A stretch of DNA of 58,215 nt from Syntrophobacterales bacterium. Its GTDB lineage: Bacteria; Desulfobacterota; Desulfobaccia; Desulfobaccales; 0-14-0-80-60-11. The stretch spans positions 1 to 58,215 of the forward strand of contig JAGVAH010000135.1 in NCBI GenBank assembly GCA_020060385.1. Direction: 5' to 3'. Positions 15,500 through 25,410 of this stretch are shown piece by piece. The notes below the pieces were generated by a model that did not search any database, was not told the DNA's origin, and saw only the letters and a list, made by a program, of their open reading frames with translations. A program made the translations under genes and the position numbers. The first letter of the stretch is position 1. Each line of letters begins with the position of its first letter.

Positions 15500-15706
15500 G
15501 TGGGTCATCCAAGCGATAAATGTCTGAAAAAAACCCTGGAGATGGCGGCACACATGCTGGAGTTGGCGGACGCCGGCGACGCGGTCAGGGAGGATGTGGG
15601 TTGCGGCGTCCTTTATGGGGTTTTGCGGGATGCCGCTTACCGCATCAAAAAGTTGGCGGAGGCGGAGCGCCAGGCCCACCTGAAGAAAATGCGCCGGAAA
15701 GTTTAG
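15500..15706 (+). CDS. Small conserved-looking helical protein, unknown
   Basis: A 68-residue protein if started at GTG 15500 (GAGGG upstream); a longer frame starts at TTG 15455. The central part DAGDAVREDVGCGVLYGVLRDAAYRIKKLAEAE resembles small uncharacterised proteins I associate with sulfate reducers, but I cannot name a family. Predicted all-helical with one cysteine. Lies between rubredoxin and rubrerythrin in the same orientation. Confidence 0.55.
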   Translation: MGHPSDKCLKKTLEMAAHMLELADAGDAVREDVGCGVLYGVLRDAAYRIKKLAEAERQAHLKKMRRKV

Positions 15707-15749
15707 GGAGTGACGAAATCCAGGATCAATTTAAAAAAAGGAGAAACCC

Positions 15750-16244
15750 ATGAGCAAGACCGAAAAAAATCTGATGGAAGCTTTTGCAGGTGAATCCCAG
15801 GCCAACCGGAAGTACCTGGCCTTTGCCAAACAGGCCGAAAAAGAAGGTTATCCCCAGATTGCCAAACTGTTCCGGGCCGCGGCCGAGGCGGAGACGGTCC
15901 ATGCCCACGCCCACCTCCGGGCCCTGGGCGGCATTCACGGCACTGCGGAAAACTTGAAAAGCGCCATTTCCGGAGAAACTCATGAATTCAAGAATATGTA
16001 TCCGGGGATGATTGCCGCGGCCAAGGAAGAGGGTCACAAAGCCGCGGAAAGAAGCTTCACCTACGCCAATGAAGTGGAAAAGATCCACGCCGCGCTTTAT
16101 GAAAAGGCCCTGAAGAATATGGACCAGGCCGGGGACGTGGACTATTACGTCTGCTCCGTCTGCGGCTACACCTGCGAAAATGAGCCGCCGGATACCTGTC
16201 CGGTATGCAACAGCAAATCCCAGGCCTTCTTCAAGGTGGCCTAA
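15750..16244 (+). CDS. rbr: Rubrerythrin
   Basis: A 164-residue peroxide-reducing diiron protein of the cytoplasm. N-terminal four-helix ferritin-like domain with ligand motifs [23 protein letters not shown] and [14 protein letters not shown]-terminal rubredoxin-like domain CSVCGYTC...CPVC at about 134-158. Length is normal for the short rubrerythrin class. Strong AAAGGAG upstream. Reduces H2O2 to water with electrons from rubredoxin. Confidence 0.95.
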   Translation: MSKTEKNLMEAFAGESQANRKYLAFAKQAEKEGYPQIAKLFRAAAEAETVHAHAHLRALGGIHGTAENLKSAISGETHEFKNMYPGMIAAAKEEGHKAAERSFTYANEVEKIHAALYEKALKNMDQAGDVDYYVCSVCGYTCENEPPDTCPVCNSKSQAFFKVA

Positions 16245-16272
16245 TCAGGTAGGAATGATAAGGAGAAGAACC

Positions 16273-16647
16273 ATGACCGAGAGATTGCAGGTTTATAAAT
16301 GTGAAATTTGCGGGAACATCGTGGAAGTGCTGCACACCGGCGTAGGCGAGCTGGTTTGCTGCGGCCAGCCCATGAAAAATTTTGTGGAGAACACCGTGGA
16401 CGCGGCCAAGGAAAAACACGTGCCGGTGATCGAAAAAATCCCCGGGGGTTTTAAAGTGAAGGTGGGCAGCGTGGCCCATCCCATGGAGGAGAAACATTAC
16501 ATCGAATGGATTGAAGTCATTGCCGACGGCAAGGCCTACCGGCAGTTCCTGGCACCGGGCCAGTCTCCCGAAGCCACCTTCGAGATCCAGGCCGAGAAGG
16601 TGACGGCCCGGGAATACTGCAACCTGCACGGGCTGTGGAAGGCTTAA
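16273..16647 (+). CDS. dfx: Desulfoferrodoxin (class II superoxide reductase)
   Basis: A 124-residue superoxide reductase. N-terminal desulforedoxin-like iron site: CEIC at residues 10-13 and Cys-Cys (VCCGQ) near 29-30. The C-terminal neelaredoxin-like domain has His ligands in [24 protein letters not shown] and the Cys-His pair EYCNLHGLW. Reduces superoxide to peroxide, which rubrerythrin then removes. AGGAGAAG precedes ATG 16273. Part of the oxygen-defence run. Confidence 0.95.
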   Translation: MTERLQVYKCEICGNIVEVLHTGVGELVCCGQPMKNFVENTVDAAKEKHVPVIEKIPGGFKVKVGSVAHPMEEKHYIEWIEVIADGKAYRQFLAPGQSPEATFEIQAEKVTAREYCNLHGLWKA

Positions 16648-16939
16648 CCTCAGGGGCTGGGCCGGAGGCCATACGCGGCGGAGACTCAGGATCAAGACGC
16701 GGTAATGGACATTATCCGGCCCTATCCCTGAAAGGGGCCATAGAAAATCTTCCTCACCAGGAGGCCAAGCGCGCTGGCCCCAGTTCACTAAAATCTTGCA
16801 GTGGGGAACGGGCCCGGTGGACAAATGTGGCCCGGGTATTATTTTACCAAGGTGAAATCAATAAAAAATTTCCCAGGGGAGGGACTATAGTCAGGTTGGA
16901 AAAACAAGGTCGATTTTATCGAAGGAGGTTAGCAATGCC

Positions 16940-18271
16940 ATGGACGCCCTGATACTCTCGCGGCTGCAATTTGCGGTGGCCACGTTCTTTCATTTCATCT
17001 TCGTGCCCCTGACCCTGGGATTATCCATCCTCGTCGCCATCATGGAAACCATCTATGTAAAGACCGGCAATGAGGAATACCTGCGGATGGCCAAATTCTG
17101 GGGGAAGATCTTCATCATCAATTTTGCAGTGGGGGTGGTGACCGGCATTACCCTGGAATTCCAATTCGGGACCAACTGGGCCCGGTACTCCCGTTATGTG
17201 GGGGATATCTTCGGTTCCATCCTGGCCATTGAAGCCACCCTGGCCTTTTTCCTGGAATCGACTTTCCTGGCGGTCTGGATCTTCGGCTGGAACCGGCTCT
17301 CCCCTAAGCTCCATTGCCTATCCATCTGGCTGGTGGCCTTCGCCTCCAACCTTTCGGCCTTTTGGATCTTGATGGCCAACGCCTGGATGCAGCACCCCGT
17401 GGGCTATACTATTCGCAATGGCCGGGCGGAACTCACCGATTTCCTGGCCGTGGTCACCCAACCCTTTGGCTTCCAGATTTACTTCCACACCATCAGCGGG
17501 GCCTACATCCTGGCGGGCTTTGTGGTCATGGGCATCAGCGCCTATCATCTGCTGCGGAAACAGCACCTGGCCTTTTTTACCAAATCCTTCCGCATGGGCT
17601 TGATCCTTGCCCTGATCTTCTCCCTGGCGGAAATCGTCCAGGGACATATCCACGGCGCCGAAGTGGCCAAGATCCAACCCGCCAAACTGGCGGCCATGGA
17701 ATCCCTCTGGGAGACCCAGGCCGACGCGCCCCAGACCTTGTTCCTGATTCCCGACGTCAAGAATGAACGCAATCTCCTGGAGTTCGGCAAGATTCCGGGG
17801 GCTTTGAGCCTGCTGGCCTATCACTCCCGCAACGCCACGGTCAAGGGGCTCAAGGACTTCCCCAAGGAGGATCGGCCCCCGGTGCTCCTGACCTTCATCG
17901 CCTTCCGGGTGATGGTGGGCCTGGGCTTCCTCTTTGCGCTCCTCACCCTGGTGGGTTGGTTCAAGCGCCATCAGCTGGAGGACAGCCCCAGGTACCTGAA
18001 GATCATGCTCTATGCCATTCCGCTCCCCTATGTGGCCCTGCAGGCGGGCTGGATCGTCACCGAAGTGGGCCGCCAGCCCTGGATCGTCTATGGGTTGATG
18101 CGGACCAAAGACGCGGTCTCGCCCATCGCCGCCTCCCAGGTGGGGGTCACCCTGGCGGCGTTCATCGCCGTGTATGCGGCCCTGGGAGTGGTTGCTTTCT
18201 ATCTCATCGCCAAGCACGTCCGCCGCGGACCGGAGCCCGCAGCCGCGGCCCCGGGCCTGGGGGAGGGTTAA
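16940..18271 (+). CDS. cydA: Cytochrome bd quinol oxidase subunit I
   Basis: A 443-residue polytopic inner-membrane protein with the family features: N-terminal LSRLQFAVATFFHFIFVPLTLGLS containing the haem-ligand His, GWIVTEVGRQPWIVYG near 365, and a short Q-loop (GLKDFPKEDRPP). It oxidises quinol and reduces O2 to water with very high affinity, a common oxygen-scavenging route in anaerobes. GAAGGAGG stands before overlapping ATGs at 16935 and 16940; only the latter is in frame. CydB follows 4 bases after the stop. Confidence 0.95.
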   Translation: MDALILSRLQFAVATFFHFIFVPLTLGLSILVAIMETIYVKTGNEEYLRMAKFWGKIFIINFAVGVVTGITLEFQFGTNWARYSRYVGDIFGSILAIEATLAFFLESTFLAVWIFGWNRLSPKLHCLSIWLVAFASNLSAFWILMANAWMQHPVGYTIRNGRAELTDFLAVVTQPFGFQIYFHTISGAYILAGFVVMGISAYHLLRKQHLAFFTKSFRMGLILALIFSLAEIVQGHIHGAEVAKIQPAKLAAMESLWETQADAPQTLFLIPDVKNERNLLEFGKIPGALSLLAYHSRNATVKGLKDFPKEDRPPVLLTFIAFRVMVGLGFLFALLTLVGWFKRHQLEDSPRYLKIMLYAIPLPYVALQAGWIVTEVGRQPWIVYGLMRTKDAVSPIAASQVGVTLAAFIAVYAALGVVAFYLIAKHVRRGPEPAAAAPGLGEG

Positions 18272-18275
18272 GATC

Positions 18276-19301
18276 ATGTTGGAGACTATCTGGTTTCTGC
18301 TGTGGGGCATTCTCTGGGCCGTCTACTTCATGCTGGACGGATTTGACCTGGGTCTGGGGACCTTAATGCCGGTACTGGCCAAAAACGAGACGGAGCGGCG
18401 CATCGTCTACCGGGTCATGGGGCCCTTCTGGGACGGCAACGAAGTCTGGCTGATCACCGCGGGGGGGGTCACTTTCGCGGCCTTTCCCACCACCTACGCG
18501 GCCATGTTCAGCGGCCTTTATTCCGCGCTGATGCTCATCCTCTTCGCCTTGATCATCCGGGGCGTTTCCTTTGCCTTCCGGGACGAGGTGCACACTCCCG
18601 GCTGGAAACGTTTCTGGGACGTATGCCTGACCATCGGCAGTTTCCTGCCCGCCCTGCTCCTGGGGGTGGCCTTTGCCAATATCTTTCAGGGCCTCCCCTA
18701 TGATAAAGACTTTGTCTATCAGGGAACCCTGTTTACCCTCCTCAATCCCTACGGCATCGCGGGGGGGGTTCTCTTTGTCTTGCTCTTTCTGGTCCACGGC
18801 TCCCTGTGGCTGGCGGTAAAATCCGAAGGCGAATTGCAGGCCCGGGCCGGGAAAATGGTCTCCAAGCTCTGGGCCGCGCTCCTGGTGGTGGCGGTGATCT
18901 TCCTCCTGGCCACCCGGCGCCAGACTTTTCTGTACGATAACTACACGGCCAACCCCGTCCTTTTTCTCATCCCCTTGCTCGCGGTCCTGGCCCTGATCGC
19001 CACCCGGTTGTTCATCGCCAAGGCCGCGTGGTGGAAAGCCTGGTTCGCGTCCAGTACCACCATCGTCGCGGTCACCCTCTTCGGGGTGGTGGGGCTCTAT
19101 CCGAAATTGTTGCCCTCCAGCCTCGATCCGGCCTTCAGTCTGACCATCGCCAATTCCTCCTCCAGCCCCCTGACCCTCAAGATCATGCTGGTGGTGGCCC
19201 TGACCTTCGTGCCCCTGGTCATCGCCTACCAGGTCTGGGTGCACTACCTCTTCCGGCACAAGTCCACGGCAGAAGATCTGGAGGAGGGTGAGATTTACTG
19301 A
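18276..19301 (+). CDS. cydB: Cytochrome bd quinol oxidase subunit II
   Basis: A 341-residue polytopic partner of CydA. N-terminal WFLLWGILWAVYFMLDGFDLGLG, GPFWDGNEVWLITAGGVTFAAFP and C-terminal IAYQVWVHYLFRHK are typical. ATG 18276 comes 4 bases after the cydA stop with GGGAGGG upstream, so the two are translationally close. No CydX-like small ORF was recognised downstream. Confidence 0.95.
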   Translation: MLETIWFLLWGILWAVYFMLDGFDLGLGTLMPVLAKNETERRIVYRVMGPFWDGNEVWLITAGGVTFAAFPTTYAAMFSGLYSALMLILFALIIRGVSFAFRDEVHTPGWKRFWDVCLTIGSFLPALLLGVAFANIFQGLPYDKDFVYQGTLFTLLNPYGIAGGVLFVLLFLVHGSLWLAVKSEGELQARAGKMVSKLWAALLVVAVIFLLATRRQTFLYDNYTANPVLFLIPLLAVLALIATRLFIAKAAWWKAWFASSTTIVAVTLFGVVGLYPKLLPSSLDPAFSLTIANSSSSPLTLKIMLVVALTFVPLVIAYQVWVHYLFRHKSTAEDLEEGEIY

Positions 19302-19424
19302 TCTGGGGAGGGGTTTGGTGGAGGGAGGGTCGGAAACCAGGGGGCCTTTTGTTTCTCCTTACCCCCAAACCGCAGATGGGAGTAAAGTTTTAAGAAATAC
19401 ATTTAGATTTTAGGAGGCCGCATA

Positions 19425-21038
19425 ATGGCCTTAAGAAACTTCAGTCATTCAAGATTGGCCACAGTTGCCGCAGTTGGGGTGCCGCTTCTCGCCATATGGG
19501 CAGTCTTCTTGTTTTGCGGACGGTGCTCTCCCGCCTGGGCTCACCAGGCCTTGATGACCTACGAAGGCAGCAAGACTTGCAGCACCGGTGAATGCCACCC
19601 CGGTAAAGCTGCTGAGGTTCATGGCTCGTCGCACTATCAATGGCAAGGCCCGACTCCGGGAGTACCAAACCTTGGCGGCCAAATTGCCGGGAAATGGGGC
19701 AGCATTAACGATTTCTGCACCTATCCCAATATTAACTTTCTCTTTCAAATGACCAACCTGGCCGGGGCCACTGTAGTGACCGGCTGTGGCAGCTGCCACG
19801 CCGGACGGGGACTGCCCCCTTCACCTAGCGCCTCTCAGGAGCAGTTGAATAACGTTGATTGCCTCATGTGCCACTCAGACCTTTACAAGCGAGTAGGGGC
19901 CATTTTGCCCAACGGCCAGCCGGGGTTTGTTAACGACCCCACGATGGACATTAGTGCGGCCACGGCGGCCATCCGGAAAACTCCCTCCCAGGCCACCTGT
20001 CTGAGCCGCTGCCATGTGAGCGCCGGGGGAGGTCCCGGCTTCAAGCAAGGAGACATTGACCCCCTCCAACTCGATCCTCCCAGGACGCTGGACGTCCATA
20101 TGGCCTCCGTGGCCAACGGAGGCGCCGGGTTGAGCTGCCTGGACTGCCATAAGGTTACCAACCATCGCTTCGCCGGTCGGGGCAATGACATCAGGGAAAC
20201 GGACCTCAACCTTAAGATTGAGTGTCTAGACTGTCATGCCAACCCCCCACATACCGCCGTTAATGCCAACTACCAGGATCTCAACCGGCACCTGACCCGG
20301 GTCAATTGCACCGTCTGCCACATTCCGGCCTACGCCCGGAATGCGCCGACGGACATGCTGCGGGATTTCACCCGGATTGAAGCAGATGCCGCCGTCAAGC
20401 GCTATGAACCGGTGCGGACCTTCGCCACCAACGTGATGCCGGTCTACCGCTGGTTCAACGGCCTGTCCTATTTTTACGAGTTCGGCAAGGCCATCACCCT
20501 TTATGCCGGCAATAAATTCTTTCAGGCCTATCCCTTGGGCGACATCTACGATTCTAACGCCAAGATTAACGCTTTTAAATTGCATCAGGCCAAAATGGGC
20601 TATATCCTGGGCTCCCGGCGGCAAATTCCGGTGAAATCCAAGGTGCTCTGGGAAACGGGAAATATCGACCAAGCTCTGCGGCAAGGGGCGGCGGAAATGG
20701 GCTGGGCCATTCCAGGATACGGCTTCGCCAATTCCCAGCGCTATTTTTCCCTCTACCACGAGATAGCTCCCAAGGAAAACGCCCTCCAATGTGCTGCCTG
20801 TCACGTCAGCGCCGGCCGGCTGAATTTCCAGGAATTGGGCTATCTGGTGAAAGCTACCCGGAATGGGCAATCCCTATGTTCCAGTTGTCATAATCCGGAA
20901 ACTGCTGATTTTTACCAAATCCACAACAAACATGTTAGGGAGGAGTCCATCAGTTGTACCACCTGCCATAACTTCCAGACCGCACCGCTGTTGAGGCCGG
21001 GAAGTATTAACCCGATCTATCTGCTTTTAGGGAATTAG
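19425..21038 (+). CDS. Multihaem cytochrome c, octahaem tetrathionate-reductase-like family
   Basis: A 537-residue exported protein with signal peptide to AWA (about residue 39). Canonical haem sites CGSCH (121), CLMCH (146), CLDCH (238), CLDCH (267), CTVCH (295), CAACH, CSSCH and CTTCH make eight; two atypical sites, CSTGECH (52-58, C-x4-CH) and CLSRCH (192-197, C-x3-CH), could raise the count to ten. The arrangement near the N-terminus (first haem then EVHGSSHYQW, later INDFC...CGSCHAG, NNVDCLMCH) follows octahaem tetrathionate reductase (Otr)-type cytochromes. Periplasmic; substrate unproven. AGGAGG lies before the start; a terminator follows. Confidence 0.8.
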   Translation: MALRNFSHSRLATVAAVGVPLLAIWAVFLFCGRCSPAWAHQALMTYEGSKTCSTGECHPGKAAEVHGSSHYQWQGPTPGVPNLGGQIAGKWGSINDFCTYPNINFLFQMTNLAGATVVTGCGSCHAGRGLPPSPSASQEQLNNVDCLMCHSDLYKRVGAILPNGQPGFVNDPTMDISAATAAIRKTPSQATCLSRCHVSAGGGPGFKQGDIDPLQLDPPRTLDVHMASVANGGAGLSCLDCHKVTNHRFAGRGNDIRETDLNLKIECLDCHANPPHTAVNANYQDLNRHLTRVNCTVCHIPAYARNAPTDMLRDFTRIEADAAVKRYEPVRTFATNVMPVYRWFNGLSYFYEFGKAITLYAGNKFFQAYPLGDIYDSNAKINAFKLHQAKMGYILGSRRQIPVKSKVLWETGNIDQALRQGAAEMGWAIPGYGFANSQRYFSLYHEIAPKENALQCAACHVSAGRLNFQELGYLVKATRNGQSLCSSCHNPETADFYQIHNKHVREESISCTTCHNFQTAPLLRPGSINPIYLLLGN

Positions 21039-21481
21039 ATCGACGAATTCCCTGGGAACCGGCAATCCCAAGACTAAAAGAGGGGCGATCACCCAAATCG
21101 CCCCTTAATTATTGGTGGGTAAGGCGCAATTATACCGGTTTTAGGCATTCACCCTGGTAAGGAAGCAGAGTGACTGCTCTCCACCCCCAGTCTTAATCAA
21201 AATAATTGCTTTTCGAGACGGTGATCCTCTCCTTCCTGACTCTGCGATGTCTATATTGTAAAAAAATAATTGACTTTCTTTAATAATCGGATCATCATGA
21301 GTCTTAAGCACAGAGCTGTAACCGTTGCGGAACAGGCGTGTAGCCGAACCGGAAGTGATTATAATTAAAAGATTATATGCTGTCCAGCTTTCCTCAAGAA
21401 TGGTGGCCTTTTGGCAGACAAAAAGCTCCCGAATTTATGAGCAGATCAGAATAGGGTACCACTGAAGCATGCGGGGGTATC
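21039..21481. other. Gene-free 440-base stretch
   Basis: Holds the terminator at 21082-21109 and, about 200 bases before the next gene, TTGACT with poorly matched -10 candidates. No ORF or known riboswitch was recognised. Confidence 0.5.
21082..21109 (+). terminator. Rho-independent-like terminator of the multihaem cytochrome gene
   Basis: Stem GGGGCGAT (21082-21089) with ATCGCCCC (21097-21104), loop CACCCAA, then TTAATTATT. It is 44 bases after the cytochrome stop. Confidence 0.65.
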
Positions 21482-23296
21482 ATGGTTATCATCAGAGTGT
21501 TAAGAGTGTTAGGGGTGGTCTCCATCCTCGCGTTAGCGACGGTTTTTTCCTCTGGCGCGAGTCCGGCAACCGCCCAAGTCTCCCCCCAATATGTCCTGGT
21601 AGACGACTATGCAGGGATCTCCCTGCCCGGCAGAGAGTGGTATTATACCCGCATAGGCACGGATCGTGGCCAGATGGGCAGCGGGTCGTACAGTGTAGCC
21701 CTGGGGGGTGGACAAGCACAGGTGTCGGTTGCCAGCGGCTGGGCTGGAGTGTGGACCAGCTTAATGCATAACGCCGTAGATCAGGATGTTTTGAAACCCA
21801 CCCAATTGTTGGGCCCTTATGTCAAAGCCCAATTTCAGCCGCGGATAACCGGGATAGAGATTGATTTGGCCGAGGGGAACGGCGCCTTTAGGGTCGAGCT
21901 AAAGGATGCCACTAACACGATCGTTTATAACAGCGGTAATATCACCTTGCCCGGCGGCCCCTACACCATCAGCCTGTCAGTCGCACCGACCGCGGACCTA
22001 AAACTCTTAAATTGGCTGATTGATGGCGCCGGCTCGGCCACGGTCAAACAGGTGCGCTTCAAGATCGAGTCCCCCTCCTACTCCATCCCCGAGGCCGTGT
22101 TCTTGTTTTCTTATGGCCATCTGAGTCAATGTTACGATGCCGCCTCCGGCATGGTGCGGGACAGGGCCCGTTGGCCGGTCAAGGATTTTGCCGCGGTGCC
22201 CTGTGTCGGCACCTTTGCCTTGGCCACCGTCCTCGCCCAAAACCAGGGATATGTTGAGGCAGTTACCGCCAGAGCTGTCGTCCAAAAGGCCAAGGAAGCC
22301 CTGCTGGCACTGGTCCAGGACCACCAAACGCAACATGGTGTTCTGCCTCATTTCGTTGCCAATAAAGATGGCACCGGCTTCAAGATTGTGGAGAATACGG
22401 AATGGTCAAGTGTAGACACGGTGATCGGGCTTGCCGCCGCCATTCTGGCCTGTCAGGCCATGGGGGAAGATACGTCCCCCCTGGAAAACTTGCTGAAAAA
22501 TATCGACTGGCATGATCTCACTAATAATGGCGCCCGGTCCATCGGCCATGGATATAGCTATGGAGGTGTAAAACTGGATAGCACCTGGGATACCTTTGGG
22601 TCTGAGGCTTTTCTGGTGGCGGTGGCCTATGCGGCAGCCCAGGGGCGAATCGCTCGCTTAGACAAGTACCGGCACCCTCCCACCTGGGATGGTTCCGGGT
22701 TTAACGACGAACTCGCGGCGCTGTTCTTTCCCATGCAAAGCAGAGACGCCTGGGGCAATGATTGGGCAAAATACCGGCAGGCGGCTTATGAAAAGCAGAT
22801 CAACTACTTCTCGCAGCATATCTACGGCTCTTTAGGTCTTTTTGGCCTCAGCGCCTGCGAGGTGCCCGAACCCTGGATGGTGGCCGCAAATCAGGTTTAC
22901 CAGGCCTTTGGAGTGGGTGGGCACAATAATCAACCCAATGACGGGACCGGTCTGGTGGGCTATCCTGTCCTTGCGCCACATTATGCCGCCATGGTGGGCA
23001 GGGAGCACCCCGCCGCCTCGCAGCAACTTTTTAACTATCTCATATCAACGAAAAAAATCTTCACTCCCCTGAACAACGTCGAATCTTTTGGGCTCGACAG
23101 CGCCGGGGCCTTGCATTGGAACTCTCTGAAAGGCTCCTGGAACTTGAGCCTCCAGTGTCTGGGAGCCGCCCGGGCCCTCTCTGGCAGTGACTACCTGCCT
23201 TACCAGGCTCTCGAGAATAATTCTTTCCTCAAGCGGGGTTTCCAGTGGGTGTCTAGATTTCATTCCCTTCCTTTGGGCATTTTATTGCTGGATTAG
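21482..23296 (+). CDS. Secreted (alpha/alpha)6-barrel, glycoamylase-like protein
   Basis: A 604-residue protein with signal peptide ending near TAQ (residue 32). Residues about 35-200 look like a beta-rich carbohydrate-binding domain. The rest is helix-rich with the pattern HGVLPHFVANKD...ENTEWSSVDTVIGLAAAILACQAMG and GYSYGGVKLDSTWDTFGSEAFLVAV, which resembles bacterial glycoamylase-like/glucanase toroids (PF10091 type). It probably cuts or binds a beta-glucan or cell-surface glycan in the periplasm or outside. Assigned by pattern only. Confidence 0.55.
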   Translation: MVIIRVLRVLGVVSILALATVFSSGASPATAQVSPQYVLVDDYAGISLPGREWYYTRIGTDRGQMGSGSYSVALGGGQAQVSVASGWAGVWTSLMHNAVDQDVLKPTQLLGPYVKAQFQPRITGIEIDLAEGNGAFRVELKDATNTIVYNSGNITLPGGPYTISLSVAPTADLKLLNWLIDGAGSATVKQVRFKIESPSYSIPEAVFLFSYGHLSQCYDAASGMVRDRARWPVKDFAAVPCVGTFALATVLAQNQGYVEAVTARAVVQKAKEALLALVQDHQTQHGVLPHFVANKDGTGFKIVENTEWSSVDTVIGLAAAILACQAMGEDTSPLENLLKNIDWHDLTNNGARSIGHGYSYGGVKLDSTWDTFGSEAFLVAVAYAAAQGRIARLDKYRHPPTWDGSGFNDELAALFFPMQSRDAWGNDWAKYRQAAYEKQINYFSQHIYGSLGLFGLSACEVPEPWMVAANQVYQAFGVGGHNNQPNDGTGLVGYPVLAPHYAAMVGREHPAASQQLFNYLISTKKIFTPLNNVESFGLDSAGALHWNSLKGSWNLSLQCLGAARALSGSDYLPYQALENNSFLKRGFQWVSRFHSLPLGILLLD

Positions 23297-23424
23297 ACCC
23301 AGAGGGGTGTCCCCATTGGTGGATCGCGGCGATAACTTTTCAATCTCCAGGGCAAGGCTATAGAGCCCAAAGCCCGTAGCCCGTAGTGCGGGAAAGCGAA
23401 GCGCATCCCGCCTTTACCTAGTAG

Positions 23425-24912
23425 CTAAAAAGCCCAAAGAATCAACCCCAGAAGAAAAGAAGCAGCCAGGCCCAGGGGGATGGTGCGCCTCAGGATCTCC
23501 CCTTCCTGTCTCAGGGCGCCGCACATGGGCGCGGCCAGGGCGATCTTGAAGGGGGAGGAAATGGAGCCCACCGCGGAGCCCACGGTGAGCCCCGCGGCCA
23601 GCCAGACCGGGGACGCCCCCAGGAGCGCGGCCGCGTGCACCTGCAACCCCCCGAAGAGCATCAGGGAGGCCACCCCGTAGCCGGTGAGAAAGGTGCCCAC
23701 CCAGCCCAGCAGGGGCACGAACAGGGGATACCAGCTGCCGGTGTAGGACTTCAGCCCCATGGCCAGGACCCAGGGGATGTTTCTCATCTGCTCCAGGCCC
23801 GCGAACCCCACCCCATACCCGGAATAAGCAATAATCTGCCCCATGGCCCCGAACAAAGCCATGGCCGTCAGGGCCCGACCGGCCTGGCGCAGACCGGCGG
23901 CCAGCACCTTCCGGGTGTTCACCTCTCCCCTGAACAGGGCCACCGCCACCCCCAGGGCCAGAAAGAGGTACAGGTAGGCGGAAAAGAAGGGGGTCATGGT
24001 AATCCGGTGTATGGGCACCACCTGCACCTGGAAGACCCAGAGGCTCTGGGTGGCTTCCTTAAGCCGGGGCACCGTGTTCACCAGCAGCAGGGGCAGCAGG
24101 ATAGCGGCAAAAGGCAGCAGGTCCCGGATAATTTCCGGACGCCAGCGCCAGCGGCGGGCCCCCAGGAGCATTAAAGCAACCATCAATGCCAGCCCCCCGG
24201 CCATCCCGGCCAATGCCACCCCCAAAGTCAGAGTCGTCACCAGCGCCACCAGGCTCACCAGCAGGCCGCTGCCTAAAACCTGGGGGAGAAAAGACCAGCG
24301 GCCGTCCTTAAGCGGCAGATACCAGGGGATAGCGGCGGCCAGGGCCAGGACCGCGGGCACCGAGAGCCAGGCCGTGGCCGCGGCCAATTCCCCCAAGGGC
24401 AAGCCGGTGACCAGGGCCAGCACGGTGATGATGATCCCGGCCATCTCCACGCTCATCAAACCGGCATAACCGATAATGGACAGGGCCGCGGCCCTTGCGG
24501 GGTTGACCCCGGCGGCGCGGAGCATGGGCGCGACAATGGGCTCGGCGATGACGCTGGCCCCTTCCAGGAAGTTGCAGATCCCCAGGCCGATGAAGAGGTG
24601 CCGGTGCCGGGGATGGCGCAGGCCCTGCAAAAACCAGTCGACAATGCGGTCAATGGACCGGGAGGCCACCAGCAGATGGGACAGGAGGATGCCCGCGGTG
24701 ACCACCAGGAGCAAGGGCAAGGTGGTGACCACCCCATCCACCGCGGCCATCAGGATGACGCTGAGGGGCGTCTGGAAAGCCAGGTGGGCCAGGGCCGCGG
24801 TAAACAGCACGCCGTAGACGGAGAGTTCCAGGGCCGGCCGCTTGAATACCACCGCCAATACCGCCAGGAGCAGCACCGGACTCCAACTCAGAACAAAGGC
24901 CGCAAGATTCAT
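23425..24912 (-). CDS. Lactate permease (LctP) family transporter
   Basis: A 495-residue polytopic membrane protein with about 12-14 segments. Features of the LctP family: FNFLEG-like stretch CNFLEGASVIAEPIVAPML, GYAGLMSVEMAGIIITVLALVTG, FGAMGQIIAYSGYGVGFAGL and GSAVGSISSPFKIALAAPMCGA near the C-terminus. It would import lactate or a related 2-hydroxy-acid. Somewhat shorter than the usual 540-560 residues. ATG 24912 preferred to TTG 24918. Monocistronic in appearance. Confidence 0.75.
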   Translation of the reverse strand: MNLAAFVLSWSPVLLLAVLAVVFKRPALELSVYGVLFTAALAHLAFQTPLSVILMAAVDGVVTTLPLLLVVTAGILLSHLLVASRSIDRIVDWFLQGLRHPRHRHLFIGLGICNFLEGASVIAEPIVAPMLRAAGVNPARAAALSIIGYAGLMSVEMAGIIITVLALVTGLPLGELAAATAWLSVPAVLALAAAIPWYLPLKDGRWSFLPQVLGSGLLVSLVALVTTLTLGVALAGMAGGLALMVALMLLGARRWRWRPEIIRDLLPFAAILLPLLLVNTVPRLKEATQSLWVFQVQVVPIHRITMTPFFSAYLYLFLALGVAVALFRGEVNTRKVLAAGLRQAGRALTAMALFGAMGQIIAYSGYGVGFAGLEQMRNIPWVLAMGLKSYTGSWYPLFVPLLGWVGTFLTGYGVASLMLFGGLQVHAAALLGASPVWLAAGLTVGSAVGSISSPFKIALAAPMCGALRQEGEILRRTIPLGLAASFLLGLILWAF

Positions 24913-25410
24913 GGGCAATCAGTAAGCAGCAGGGCCAATCAATGTTTGGCCGCGGTGGATCATCCTCCTTCCCTAGGCCAAGGAAAAAGCCTGGCGCTTA
25001 ATGTAACCGGGGCAAAGGCGCGCCCGCAACCTTCAGGAGGCGAAAATGGCGCTAGTTTTTGCCATTTCCCGAATTATATGCGGGAATATCAAGGGCCTAG
25101 GAAGATTGCCGTTATTCCCATCTGGACTCGCTCCCCCTTGCCTTTACCCTAGAGCAGGCAGGGCAAGGGACGCCGGTCACTTTTATAGCTTTTGCCAAAA
25201 GTTCTTTCCTCCTATCCCCTCTCCCCCCTGCGGGGGGAGAGGGTTAGGGTGAGGGGGGAGGAAAAAGCTTTTGGCAACCAGTATAAGAGGAGATAGATAT
25301 CGGTACCGCGGCTATTACGGACAGATTCCCTCTTTTTAGGGCAATCCTGGGCCCATGGCCCGGGTCGGGATGACTTTGGTGGAAACCTGGACTAGGCGGT
25401 GCTTATTTAG
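24913..25410. other. Gene-free 500-base stretch with one palindrome
   Basis: Between two divergently arranged minus-strand genes. The only structured piece is the 12-bp-arm hairpin at 25216-25243. A short plus-strand frame (25046-25252) has GGAGG upstream but runs through the palindrome and lacks protein-like composition. Confidence 0.5.
25216..25243. repeat. CCCTCTCCCCCC/GGGGGGAGAGGG palindrome
   Basis: Near-perfect 12-bp arms with a TGC loop, followed by GTTAGGGTGAGGGGGG. This C/G-rich type of intergenic repeat is scattered in many genomes; here it stands 170 bases downstream of the pyruvate decarboxylase stop. Confidence 0.65.

Noticed and set aside
17318-19259. Long minus-strand open frames opposite cydA and cydB
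   Set aside because: Shadows of GC-rich genes; translations are His/Gln/Gly-rich without recognisable motifs.
21260-21480. Possible c-di-GMP riboswitch upstream of the secreted glycoamylase-like gene
   Set aside because: The conserved GEMM core sequences are not present; only scattered similarity.
25046-25252. 68-codon plus-strand ORF with GGAGG upstream
   Set aside because: Runs through a palindromic repeat, lacks protein-like composition and stands alone.
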